Positions 37,448 to 45,700 of a stretch of DNA of 64,000 nt are shown here, piece after piece. This DNA is from DASXTC01 sp036505635. GTDB lineage: Bacteria > Acidobacteriota > Polarisedimenticolia > JACPZX01 > DASXTC01. The notes beneath the pieces were generated by a model, which was not told the origin of the DNA, did no database searches, and was given only the letters and a program-made list of their open reading frames with translations. Numbering within the stretch: position 1 is the first letter of the stretch; every line of letters begins with the position of its first letter. Where the stretch lies: positions 1-64,000 of the forward strand of contig DASXTC010000037.1 in the NCBI GenBank assembly GCA_036505635.1. Reading direction: 5' to 3'. Made by a program: the position numbers and the translations under genes.

Positions 37448-37554
37448 GCCGCTATCCGGGAAACTACCGCTGGTACGAGTACGTCATCAACGAGCCGGTG
37501 CTCGGACTGATCCTGCTGGCCGGGCTGCTCTACCTCGCGTGGAGGATTCGATAA
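37444..37554 (+). CDS. Small membrane protein
   Basis: 36 residues: a short polar start (SRYPGNYRWYEYVIN) and one membrane helix (PVLGLILLAGLLYLAW). GTGA overlap upstream, one-base overlap (TAATG) with the next gene. The coupling supports it being translated. Confidence 0.5.
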   Translation: MSRYPGNYRWYEYVINEPVLGLILLAGLLYLAWRIR

Positions 37555-38330
37555 TGGAAGCGACCGAGATCAAGGCGGGACACCTGGAGCCGCTGCGGCT
37601 CGCGGTGAGAAGTTTCTACGACGCCCAGAAGCTGAGGATTGAAATGGGAAACCGGATCGCCGCTCAGGTCCGGGCGGACACGATCAGCCCGGAGTGGGAG
37701 GGGCCGCTGCTGCGGCATTCGGTCGCTCTGTCAGACATTGAGTCTGAGATCTTCGACGATATTTCTGGGCTGCTCGAAGAGGTGGACATCGCGCCGTGGC
37801 TGCTTTCGATCCGCGGCATCGGGCCGACGTTGGCCGGGGTGCTGGTCAGTGAGATTCAAGATCCGGGACGCTTCGACACGGTCTCGAAGCTGTGGGCCTA
37901 CTCCGGTCTGCACGTCATCGACGGGCGCGGCGTGAGGCGGGAGCGCGGCAAGAAGTCGAACTGGAACGCCTTTCTCAAGGCGAAGCTGATCGAGGTCCTG
38001 GGAAAGAGCTTCCTGAAGTGCGGCAACGAGAAATACGGAAAGCTCTACGCAGACATGAAGACGCGCCTGTCGAACCGTCCGTGCTGGAAGTCGGCCGAGG
38101 AGCACAACACGAAGAAGGTTCAAGCCGAGGGTGAGGAGCCCGGACCGAACACGAAGGGCGAGACGCCCCTTCCGAACGGTTGCACGATGGGCCACGTCGA
38201 GATCCGGGCGCGGCGATACATGGTGAAGATGTTCCTGGCCGACCTGTGGGGAGAGTGGCGCAAGATCCGCGGCCTGTCGATCAGGCCGTCATACGCCGAA
38301 GAGTACCTTGGAAAGAAGCACAGCGCGTAG
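37554..38330 (+). CDS. TasA-like protein (Nop/IS110-C-terminal-like RNA-binding protein of a TIGR-Tas locus)
   Basis: 258 residues. The central segment LLSIRGIGPTLAGVLVSEIQ followed by DPGRFDTVSKLWAYSGLH is the helix-hairpin-helix region found in the C-terminal (transposase_20) domain of IS110 proteins, but there is no N-terminal DEDD catalytic domain and no serine motif, so it is not a working transposase. A 36-nt-superperiod array with paired 9-nt variable segments starts 13 bases after its stop. That pairing matches TIGR-Tas systems, in which stand-alone Nop-domain proteins without a nuclease are called TasA. RNA-guided DNA binding is inferred from the family. Confidence 0.72.
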   Translation: MEATEIKAGHLEPLRLAVRSFYDAQKLRIEMGNRIAAQVRADTISPEWEGPLLRHSVALSDIESEIFDDISGLLEEVDIAPWLLSIRGIGPTLAGVLVSEIQDPGRFDTVSKLWAYSGLHVIDGRGVRRERGKKSNWNAFLKAKLIEVLGKSFLKCGNEKYGKLYADMKTRLSNRPCWKSAEEHNTKKVQAEGEEPGPNTKGETPLPNGCTMGHVEIRARRYMVKMFLADLWGEWRKIRGLSIRPSYAEEYLGKKHSA

Positions 38331-38342
38331 CCGTAGGGACGT

Positions 38343-38612
38343 TGAGACCCGACTGGCCGATGCGAGCCGTGTGCACTGTGAGATCCGTTGAAGGCTTGCG
38401 AGCCCTGGCCGTTCTGAGATCCGTTTCAGCCGTGCGCGCCGCTGGAACTTTGAAGCCCGAACCTGGCATGCGCGCCGAGTTCATCATGAGACCCGGCCCA
38501 CGACTGCGAGCCGCACAGACGATGATGCCCGAATCAGCCTTGCGAGCCGTCGGTGATGTGAGGCCCATTGGAGTGCTGCGCGCCGACCATAACATGAGAC
38601 CCGAGATGTCGT
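38343..38612 (+). repeat. TIGR-like array: fifteen 18-nt units with 9-nt variable segments
   Basis: Fifteen consecutive 18-base units without a single indel. Each has a conserved 9-mer followed by a different 9-mer. The conserved part alternates strictly between type A (consensus TGAGACCCG) and type B (TGCGAGCCG or TGCGCGCCG), giving a 36-base superperiod. Variable parts after A units include ACTGGCCGA, TTGAAGGCT, TTTCAGCCG; after B units TGTGCACTG, TGGCCGTTC, CTGGAACTT. A degenerate unit (GCGTAGCCG, 38325) contains the end of the upstream gene, and another degenerate unit begins at 38613. Known tigRNAs are 36-nt RNAs with two 9-nt guide segments, which is exactly this geometry. Confidence 0.78.
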
Positions 38613-38692
38613 TGCCCTTGCCTAACTGACTGACGAGCCGTAAGATCGGCAGCGCGCCCGGCGTCTGCGGCTATCCCCCGGGGCGCCCAAGA

Positions 38693-38896
38693 ATGCCCCG
38701 TAACCTGTGGCGCTGCCCCAAGTGCAGGCTCCTCCAGCCCACGCGCACCCAGCATCCCCGCCTCGGGACCTCCGGATCGGTGAAGTACCGCGCCCGGCTC
38801 GGGCTGAGGTGCCGGCACCGGTGGTGGACCCGCGAGATAGACGACCCCGGCCGGCCCGTGGCCCCCTCCCGTCCCCCGCGTCGACCCCCACGCTGA
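38693..38896 (+). CDS. Small zinc-ribbon protein
   Basis: 67 residues beginning MPRNLWRCPKCRLLQPT, with a second Cys-His pair in LRCRHRWW; arginine-rich tail. It could bind nucleic acid. No clear ribosome site, so moderate confidence. It separates the array from the tRNA gene. Confidence 0.45.
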   Translation: MPRNLWRCPKCRLLQPTRTQHPRLGTSGSVKYRARLGLRCRHRWWTREIDDPGRPVAPSRPPRRPPR

Positions 38897-39025
38897 CCCC
38901 GAACTGAAGAAATCCCGCCATCGACGGCCGCACCCTCGGGATCCTGTGGATTGCCGCGCGGGCGCGCCCCATCGTGCCCATGACTTCGTGCGCGGGGGAA
39001 TGAGGCGGGGGTCAGGCGGATGAGG

Positions 39026-39100
39026 CGCGGGATGGAGCAGGGGTAGCTCGTCGGGGTTACAGCCCGAAGGTCCCAGGTTCGAGTCCTGGTCCCGCTACCA
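39026..39100 (+). tRNA. Non-canonical initiator tRNA with anticodon UAC (reads GUA), CCA encoded
   Basis: 75 bases. Acceptor CGCGGGA/TCCCGCT with C1 opposite U72 (no Watson-Crick pair); D-stem GAGC/GCTC giving A11:U24; anticodon stem TCGGG/CCCGA with three consecutive G:C pairs next to the loop; anticodon loop GTTACAG, so the anticodon (39058-39060) is TAC; T-arm CCAGG-TTCGAGT-CCTGG; A73 and encoded CCA. The mismatched 1-72, purine11:pyrimidine24 and the GGG/CCC anticodon stem are the three features that define bacterial initiator tRNAs, and the acceptor, D-stem and anticodon stem closely follow formyl-methionine tRNA. Only the loop differs (CTCATAA in E. coli initiator). The short D-loop (7 bases) is unusual. 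It sits between the early and packaging genes; every GTA-started gene lies downstream. Confidence 0.93.
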
Positions 39101-39131
39101 TCCCACGCCCGGTGGAAACGCGACAGCCGGC

Positions 39132-39311
39132 ATGATACGAGTCATCAGGGCACCACGCAATCTCTCCAAGACCCGGGCGAAGGCTCGCAGGCGACTGCGC
39201 GAGGCAGAAGCTGACATCGCCGCCGGCCGTGTTCACGGTCCCTTCCGAACGGCCAAGCAGACATCCCGGGCACTTAAATCCAAACCCACAGATCGCAAGG
39301 CGGGCCGATGA
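39132..39311 (+). CDS. Possible small antitoxin-like protein
   Basis: 59 residues, very basic. The segment RRLREAEADIAAGRVHGPFRTAK resembles the C-terminal part of short type II antitoxins, but no toxin gene is adjacent and no strong ribosome site is seen. The reading frame could be a remnant. Confidence 0.35.
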   Translation: MIRVIRAPRNLSKTRAKARRRLREAEADIAAGRVHGPFRTAKQTSRALKSKPTDRKAGR

Positions 39312-39450
39312 CCGGCCCGATGGTAGCGGGGGCGCACGTGTGTAGAAGCAGCATCCGATGTTGACGCCAACCCCGGGGAACCGGGCCATGTGAACCGTGT
39401 AACCGCGGCCGCGGACTTGATTTCTTCGCATGATTCAACGAGGACCGGTG

Positions 39451-39849
39451 ATGGCTCATGGCGGGCATAGGACGGGGGCGGGGCGCCCGCCGGCACCAGG
39501 GGGGTTCCGGGCCTTCTGCCGGTCGATCGCCCTCGACGAAACGGCACAGCGCAAGGCCCTCGCGCGCGCGCGCAAGGACCCGAAGTTCTGGCTCGAATGC
39601 GCGGCGCACGGTTTCGGCCGACCGAGCCAAGCGATCGACATCAACCACCGCGGCCAGCTCGGCGCAGAAGGCCAGGAGGTCGTCTTCGTCGCGACGTTCA
39701 CAGACGGCGTCCAGCTCATCGGCCCGGGTAGTACCGCCGGCAGTATCGCCCCTGCTCTCCCCGGTGAGTCTGCCCCCGCTGGTGGCGCGCCTGGTGCTGC
39801 CGGAGCTGTACCCGAAACAGCGACGCCTCCTGGAGGATCCGGCTCGTGA
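39451..39849 (+). CDS. Small terminase subunit-like protein
   Basis: 132 residues. ATG is preceded by CGAGGACCGGTG. The N terminus GGHRTGAGRPPAPGG is the common opening of phage TerS proteins; the rest is helical with an alanine/proline-rich tail. It overlaps the large terminase by about 86 bases in another frame and lies at the usual TerS position. Confidence 0.6.
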   Translation: MAHGGHRTGAGRPPAPGGFRAFCRSIALDETAQRKALARARKDPKFWLECAAHGFGRPSQAIDINHRGQLGAEGQEVVFVATFTDGVQLIGPGSTAGSIAPALPGESAPAGGAPGAAGAVPETATPPGGSGS

Positions 39850-41158
39850 CGTCTGCACCGTGTCGGCAACCCAGATCGGAAAGACCTTCGCCGAGGCCGC
39901 CTGGCTGCTCGGCCGAGCATGGACTGACCCGGTTCGCCGATATCCCTGGTGGTGGACCGCGCCCACGAAGGAGCAGGTGATGTTCGGGTTTAACTACCTC
40001 CTCGCGTTTGCCGCAACCGCCGGCATCCTGGCAGGCTCTCCGATCACCACACCTCACCCGGTGGTCAAGCTCATCAACGGGACATCGATTGAGTTTCGCT
40101 CCCGGCACGAGCCTCAGAACCTCATGGGCGGCACCATCGCCGGCGGCGTGCACGACGAAGCCGGCCTGATGACCTGGCAGCAGCACGGCGCCGTCACCAC
40201 CCGCCGCATCGCCACAGGGGGGCCCTTCCACTGGATCGGAAACCCCGGAGTCATCGCAGGCCCGTTCAGGAAGCTGTGCGCCCTGGGTGAAGAGGCCCGG
40301 GCCGCGGGCGGGGCGCGCGCGCTTCTGTATGGCACCCACCGATGGACCTGGCAGGACCACTACCGCGAGCTGGCCGTGCTCAACCCGGCACTCGCCGCCC
40401 TCTACCTCGCCGGCGTGGAGTCGGACCGCGAGACGATGTGGGAGGTGGAGTTCCGGCGCCTCCACGACGCCGAGTGGACCGAAGACGAAGCCGCGGTCTT
40501 TCGGGACATCGACGATCTCACCGAGGGCCTGCCCCTCGAGGCGGCCGCCGCGGGGGAGAAGTACTCAATCGGCGTGGACGTGGGCCAGATGGCCGATTAC
40601 CTCGTCGCGATCGGGATCGGGAAGATCTCCGGCCGTGCCGACTTCATGCTGCGCTTCCGGGGCGTGCCCTACCCCCAGGCAGCCGATCGCCTCGTGGAGC
40701 TGCTCGCGCGATTCCCGGGCACGTTGTGGGTGGAGACAAACGGCGCCGGCATCGGGCTCTTCCAGGATCTCGATCGTCGGCCCAAGGTGAAGGTCCAGGC
40801 GTTCGACACCACCAAGAAGACGAAGGAGGAGGCGGTCCAGGCTCTCGCCGGCGCGCTCAACAAGGAGACCCGCCGCCTGAGACTCGCGAAGATGGAGCCC
40901 CTCCAGCACGAGCTGAAGATGTACCGCTACTTCAAGACCCAGACCGGAGCGTCCACCACCTACCGCTACTCCGCACCCGAGGGCGAGCACGATGACTGCG
41001 TGATGGCGCTCGCTCTGGCCTGGCACGGGGCGACCGCGAAGCTGCCCAGCCAGGGTGTGTTCGACTACTACAAGGCGAAGGCCGACGAGATCAGGAAGGC
41101 GAAGGAAGGCAAGACCGCGCCGGCCGGGACGTCGGCGCTGTGGAGGGTTGCGGCGTGA
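39764..41158 (+). CDS. Terminase large subunit
   Basis: About 464 residues. Packaging ATPase-nuclease: Walker A-like SATQIGKT near residues 34-41, a Walker B acidic pair in GGVHDEAG, a nuclease domain with Asp in SIGVDVGQMADY, Glu in WVETNGAG and Asp pair in HDDCVMALALAW. The start is uncertain: GTG at 39764 is the first conventional codon close to the conserved region, but it has no ribosome site; translation may be coupled to the overlapping small subunit. Two in-frame GTA codons at 39728-39733 exist but lack both a ribosome site and the TGTAR context. Confidence 0.85.
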   Translation: MSLPPLVARLVLPELYPKQRRLLEDPARDVCTVSATQIGKTFAEAAWLLGRAWTDPVRRYPWWWTAPTKEQVMFGFNYLLAFAATAGILAGSPITTPHPVVKLINGTSIEFRSRHEPQNLMGGTIAGGVHDEAGLMTWQQHGAVTTRRIATGGPFHWIGNPGVIAGPFRKLCALGEEARAAGGARALLYGTHRWTWQDHYRELAVLNPALAALYLAGVESDRETMWEVEFRRLHDAEWTEDEAAVFRDIDDLTEGLPLEAAAAGEKYSIGVDVGQMADYLVAIGIGKISGRADFMLRFRGVPYPQAADRLVELLARFPGTLWVETNGAGIGLFQDLDRRPKVKVQAFDTTKKTKEEAVQALAGALNKETRRLRLAKMEPLQHELKMYRYFKTQTGASTTYRYSAPEGEHDDCVMALALAWHGATAKLPSQGVFDYYKAKADEIRKAKEGKTAPAGTSALWRVAA

Positions 41159-41370
41159 CCGCCCCGCACCGTCTGCGCAATCAGAAAAGGGACACGGCAG
41201 CGGAGCGCGCCAAGAAGGAGTGTTTCATCTGCCGGCATCCCAGCGATCACGACCCCTGGTGTCCGGTGATCGCAAGAGACAGGACGGTCACGCCGACGCT
41301 GGACCGGAGAGGGTTCGTGGTCAGGAAGAAGGAGCGCAGGCCATTCATCATCAGTAGGAGACTCACATGA
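41155..41370 (+). CDS. Small zinc-finger protein
   Basis: 71 residues, GTGA overlap with the terminase stop. CFICRHPSDHDPWCPV carries a CxxC plus H/C pair. Basic C terminus (FVVRKKERRPFIISRR). Overlaps the next gene by 4 bases. Unknown role. Confidence 0.5.
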   Translation: MTAPHRLRNQKRDTAAERAKKECFICRHPSDHDPWCPVIARDRTVTPTLDRRGFVVRKKERRPFIISRRLT

Positions 41371-41861
41371 AGCTGGTGACCCGCTGCCCGGAGTGCAACC
41401 GGGGCGTGCTGGAGATTCGATCGGGCGAGTCTCGGGTGATGCTGCTGGACCTGCACACCGACGTCTACATCCTGGAGCGATACGACACGACCACCGGCGA
41501 CGCCTCGGTTCGTCGAGCCGACGCAGCCTACACGGAACATTCCTGCGTGTGTCCAGCGGCCAGGCGGACCGGATCCCCCGGAACGGTCTACCACTACACC
41601 AAAGCGGATCGAGAGGCGTTGAGGAAGTCGAGCCGCTGGAGCAACCCCGTCCTGAACCGCACCTGGTACGACGCGAGACAATGGCTGAAGTTCGACCACC
41701 AGAGCTGGATGCTGGCCCGCGAAGCAGCCATCAGCGACGAAGACGTCTGGAGGCTAGCAGTGATCATGTCCGACGGCGACAACCAGCTTCCCACGGACGA
41801 GCCCTCGGACAGCTACATCCGCAAGGCGTGCCTGGCGATCGCCGAGAGGGAGGGCTCATGA
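41367..41861 (+). CDS. Hypothetical protein with N-terminal zinc knuckle
   Basis: 164 residues. RCPECNRG near the N terminus pairs with SCVC near residue 60 as a likely zinc site. The second half is helical (WYDARQWLKFDHQSWMLARE). ATG with GTAGGAG upstream. Unknown function; part of a chain of ATGA-coupled small genes between terminase and portal. Confidence 0.5.
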   Translation: MKLVTRCPECNRGVLEIRSGESRVMLLDLHTDVYILERYDTTTGDASVRRADAAYTEHSCVCPAARRTGSPGTVYHYTKADREALRKSSRWSNPVLNRTWYDARQWLKFDHQSWMLAREAAISDEDVWRLAVIMSDGDNQLPTDEPSDSYIRKACLAIAEREGS

Positions 41862-42103
41862 AGGGGAACCACGCGGCATCTCGCCGGCGGCTCGGGCGCC
41901 ACGGAAAACTGAGGACCAAGAGTCGTCGCCCACCGTCCTTGGAAGAAATCCAGGCGCATCTGGACTTCCTCGCCCCCCTGTCAGCTGAGGAGGGAGGCTC
42001 GGAGAATTCGCCTCCAGCGGCCGAGGGCAGAAACCGGAAGGTGCACACCGGGATCATTCTCGATCAGTATGCCGATCTCTTCGACGGGGGTAAGCGCGGA
42101 TGA
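41858..42103 (+). CDS. Small basic hypothetical protein
   Basis: 81 residues, ATGA overlap at both ends. Basic N terminus (RRRLGRHGKLRTKSRR) followed by SLEEIQAHLDFLAPLS. GAGGGAG precedes the ATG. Unknown. Confidence 0.45.
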   Translation: MKGNHAASRRRLGRHGKLRTKSRRPPSLEEIQAHLDFLAPLSAEEGGSENSPPAAEGRNRKVHTGIILDQYADLFDGGKRG

Positions 42104-42288
42104 TCGCGAATTGTCCTAACTGCAAGCGGGTGGTGATGATCGTCAAGTGCGCAGATCTCAGAGTGCGGTTGTTGATCGCCGTCTCGGAGGTTTCGTTCGT
42201 CGAGCATGTGTGCCCCGAGCCGGCCGTCCGGATGCCTCCCATCGAGACACCTTTCTCGGATGCGATCGGGGGCGCCAGTACGAATTGA
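42100..42288 (+). CDS. Small protein with CxxC motif
   Basis: 62 residues: MIANCPNCKRVVMIVKCADLR, then a short beta-rich stretch (VSFVEHVC). Resembles a half zinc ribbon. ATGA overlap with the previous gene. Confidence 0.45.
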   Translation: MIANCPNCKRVVMIVKCADLRVRLLIAVSEVSFVEHVCPEPAVRMPPIETPFSDAIGGASTN

Positions 42289-42298
42289 ACGCTTCGAG

Positions 42299-42538
42299 AT
42301 GTGCTGCTGCACCCGGCCCGGGTGGGTGGACGCGGGCTGCAAGGTCCACGGGCTGAGGTACCGCAGGAGAGGCGACCATGTCAGGCTCGGGATCCTGGGC
42401 TGCCCGAAGATGTCGGCCGTCGAGCTGGTGCACTACCTCCCGGCGCTGATCGGGTGGAGCGATGTCAGGACACGCGGGAGCCGGGCTCGGGCAAAGGGGA
42501 AGGGGACGCCTCGTGCGAAACGTCACTCTTCCCGGTGA
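42299..42538 (+). CDS. Small cysteine-containing basic protein
   Basis: 79 residues beginning MCCCTRPGWVDAGCKVHG and ending in an arginine/lysine-rich tail. Start uncertain: this ATG has no strong ribosome site, and the frame is open further upstream, including an in-frame GTA at 42278 that lacks the TGTAR context. Unknown function. Confidence 0.35.
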   Translation: MCCCTRPGWVDAGCKVHGLRYRRRGDHVRLGILGCPKMSAVELVHYLPALIGWSDVRTRGSRARAKGKGTPRAKRHSSR

Positions 42539-42743
42539 CACGGTCTGGGTGCTCTGGCTACAGGTGGGCCACTGCAATCACCTCGTGGGCGTCTACGACA
42601 GCAAGGCGGGCGCACTTGCCAACGTGAGGTCCGAGGACCACTTTATCTGCACGACCGCAATGAACGAGACCCTGGCGCTCGATCTGATCCCTTACGTTGA
42701 ACCGCCGCGGTGCCGGGCCGGGCATGAGGAACTCAACATGTAA
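42513..42743 (+). CDS. Small hypothetical protein directly upstream of the portal gene
   Basis: 76 residues, GTG start with AAGGGGA upstream. TVWVLWLQVGHCNHLVGVYDSKAGA suggests a compact beta-rich fold. It ends HEELNM and its TAA stop (42741-42743) overlaps the GTA start codon of the portal gene, so translation of the two could be coupled. Confidence 0.45.
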   Translation: MRNVTLPGDTVWVLWLQVGHCNHLVGVYDSKAGALANVRSEDHFICTTAMNETLALDLIPYVEPPRCRAGHEELNM

Positions 42744-45700
42744 ACCGCCTTCCCAAAGGAGTCGTCCGGGCCACACCGGTTGACCCCGAAGCCCTCCTCG
42801 TCGATTCGTCCGGCCGACCGCTGCGCGCCTCCGCTCTGAGGCAAGGCGAGCGCGACTATTCGCCTGGTAAACCACTTCCGGCCACCCTGGCCCACGGCGC
42901 CGCCCCCCGCTCCACCATCCCCCCCACCTCGGCCAACCTCAGCGCGAGGCCCCGATCCTGGGCCGGCAAGGACCTCACCGCCTTTGACCAGCTGAGGGCT
43001 CTCGCCGACACCGACCTGGTGCGCATCGCCATCCAGGACGTCAAGGGGCAGATCGAGGGGATGGGCTGGGACGTCGCCCAGGTCGACGGAGAAGAGGTCA
43101 CTCCCGAGCTGGCAAAGAAGATCGCCGCGGCCAAGGCCTGGATTCGAAGACCCGATCCGCTCGCAGGCCGCAACTTCAGGGCGTGCCTGTCGTCCTGGCT
43201 CGAAGAGATCCTGGTCACAGACGCCCTGACCCTGTATCCGCTCACCGACCGCGCGCGGCGCCCGCTGGGGCTGATTCAGATAGACGGGGCCACCATCTAC
43301 CCGGTGGTCGATTCTCTGGGCCGGCCCCCGCTTCCGCCCGAGATCGCCTACCAGCAGATCGTCCACGGCCAGGTGGAGACCGAGTTCACGCTGCCCGAGC
43401 TGTGGTACCGGCCCCGGCACGCCCGGCCCGATTGTCCCTACGGCCGCAGCCCGACCGAGATGGTCCTGCTCACGGTCAACCTGGCCCTACGGTCTCAGCT
43501 CTACGACCTGACCTACTACACCGAAGGCTCCATCCCCGAAGGCATCTACGCGGTGCCCGGGTATGACAACGCCGAGCTCAACGACCTGCAGGAGAACTGG
43601 GATGCCGTCCTGGCAGGAGACGACCAGGCGCGCCGGCGGATGCGCTTTGCGCCCGAGGGTCAGTACCAGGCCACGAAGGACCGGTCGTGGAGCTACGAGT
43701 TCCAGGAGTGGCTCGCGAGGGTCATTGCCTGGGCGTTCGGCGTGTCGCCGATGCCGATCGCCAAGGTGATGAACCGGGCCACGGCCGAGCAGATGGAAAG
43801 CTCGGCGCTGGAGTCCGGCGTCCGCCCCGTGGCCGAGTGGGTGGCGGAGATCTTCACCGATTACCTGCAGGGGCCCCTGGGTCTCACCGATCTGAAGTTC
43901 GTGTTCGGCTCCGATGAGACGGAAGACGGCTCCCTGGTGTATCAGCGCAACGTCGCCTACGCGGGCCACGCCGGGCTGACCCTCAATGAGTTCTTCGAGC
44001 AGACCGGAAGCAAGGCCCTGGAAGGGGAGGCCGGCGAGCTGCGGCTCATCGACACCCCAACCGGTCCCGTGTTCCTTCAGGACCTGCTCGCCCAGCGCGA
44101 GCAGTCTTTGAAGGCCGGTGACGCGAAGGTGGATTCATCCCTGATCCAGCGGGCGTTCCTCGAGGTGCCGGTCATGACCCGCGACGAGCTGCGCGCGTCA
44201 ATCGGCCTGCCGCCTGTGGGGGGAGCCGAGGGGGCGGAGTTCATCACCATCGCCCAGGTCGGTCCCTCTGTCCCGGCAGCGCCAGTCGCCGGCGACCCCG
44301 GAAACGCCTCTCCCGCGGATGCGGCAGGGGAGACCGCTGGCGCCACCGTAGCAGCCGACGATGAGGTCCCAGAGCCCGATCCTGCCGAGGCGGATCTCAA
44401 GCGCTGGCAGGCGTTTACCCTCAAGAGACTGAAGGACGGCCGCCCGGTACGAAAGTTCGCATCCCAGGCTATCCCATCCACCCTGCACCGGGCGGTCAAC
44501 TCGGCCCTCGAGCGCATACCGAAGGACGTCTCCCTCGAGGACGCCTCGCGCGAGGTGCGGGCGATCTTCGACTGCGCCACCCTGCAGCGGCGGATGGAGA
44601 AGAGCCCGCCGGCGTCGCTGGTGAAGCCCACCAGGAAGATCGCCAAGGTGATCGCAGCCTGGCTCGCGGACCAGAAGGACCGGGTCATCGCGGCTGCGCT
44701 GGAAGAGCTGCCCGACCCGAGCAAGGCCGCCGGGGCACCGCTGAGAAAGAAGATCTCCGACCTCGAGCTCAACGCCGAGGACCTGGTCGATGACCTCTCG
44801 CGCGAGATCGCAAAGGCCCTGACCGCGGGCGCCGGCGAGACGGCCAGCACCTCTGGATTCTCCCTGGACACCGTCCCCGAGGCGGCGGTGGCCTACGCCA
44901 ACGAGCGGGCCGCCGAGCTGGTGGGCATGAAGTGGGTCGATGGCGAGCTCGTCACCAACCCCAACCCGCGCTTCGCCATCACCGAGAGGCTGAGAGAGGA
45001 CATCCAGGCGAAGGTGACCAAGGCGATAACAGAGGGCTGGTCGCCCGATGAGCTGAAGGCCGACCTGGCCAAGATGTTCTCCCCCGCCCGGGCCGAGACC
45101 ATCGCCCGCACCGAGACCGGACTTGCATATCAGGAAGGCGCGCTCAAAGTTTACGAAGCAGGGGGGCAGGACTTCGTCGACATCCTCGACGGGGCCGGGT
45201 GCCTTCCGACGGGGCATGATGACGACGCGCCAGAGGCGGACTCGAGCGCCAAGGGTGTCGTGCAGACGGAAAGTCAGGCCGACGGTCAGGTCTGGACCCT
45301 GGCCCAGCTGAGGGAGCACCGCCTGGGGCATCCCAACTGCCTGCCTGGCTCAGTTGAAGTGGTTGCACCGAACCGCACCGCGGCGTTCACGCGGTGGTTT
45401 GACGGGGAAGTGGTCGTCCTTCACACAGCCGCGGACGATCTCCTCACCTGTACCCCGAATCACCCGGTACTGAGCGGGAGGGGGTGGGTAGCGGCGAAGG
45501 ACCTTCGAGAGGGTGACTATGTAATTCGCAGCCTCGATTCTGAGCGGGTAGCGCGCCTCGTCGATCCAGACTATGACGAGGCTCCAGCCCGAATCGAGAA
45601 GGTAGCGGGTTCGTTCCTGGAATCGCTCCCTGTGGCGACCCACGCCGTGCCAGCCTCCACCGAAGACTTCCACGGCGATGGAGCCGGAAGCGAGATCTAC

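Noticed and set aside
37554..38330. Active IS110-family transposase
   Set aside because: Only the C-terminal-type domain is present, with no DEDD catalytic domain or recombinase serine, and no insertion-sequence ends are visible.
38343..38612. CRISPR array
   Set aside because: Repeat and spacer are both 9 nt with two alternating repeats; CRISPR repeats are longer than 20 nt with spacers near 30 nt, and no cas genes are present.
38180..38629. A 149-codon open frame, and one on the other strand, across the repeat array
   Set aside because: The 18-base period keeps the frames open and makes the translation look like a repetitive protein. There is no ribosome site, and the strict alternation of conserved and variable 9-mers is better explained by a guide-RNA array.
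39026..39100. Ordinary elongator tRNA-Val(UAC)
   Set aside because: Elongator valine tRNAs have a paired 1-72, Y11:R24 and no GGG/CCC anticodon stem. All three initiator hallmarks are here, and GTA start codons occur downstream.
39728..39745. GTA start for the large terminase
   Set aside because: In-frame GTAs exist, but there is no ribosome site and no TGTAR context, so a GTG start or coupling to the small subunit is as likely.
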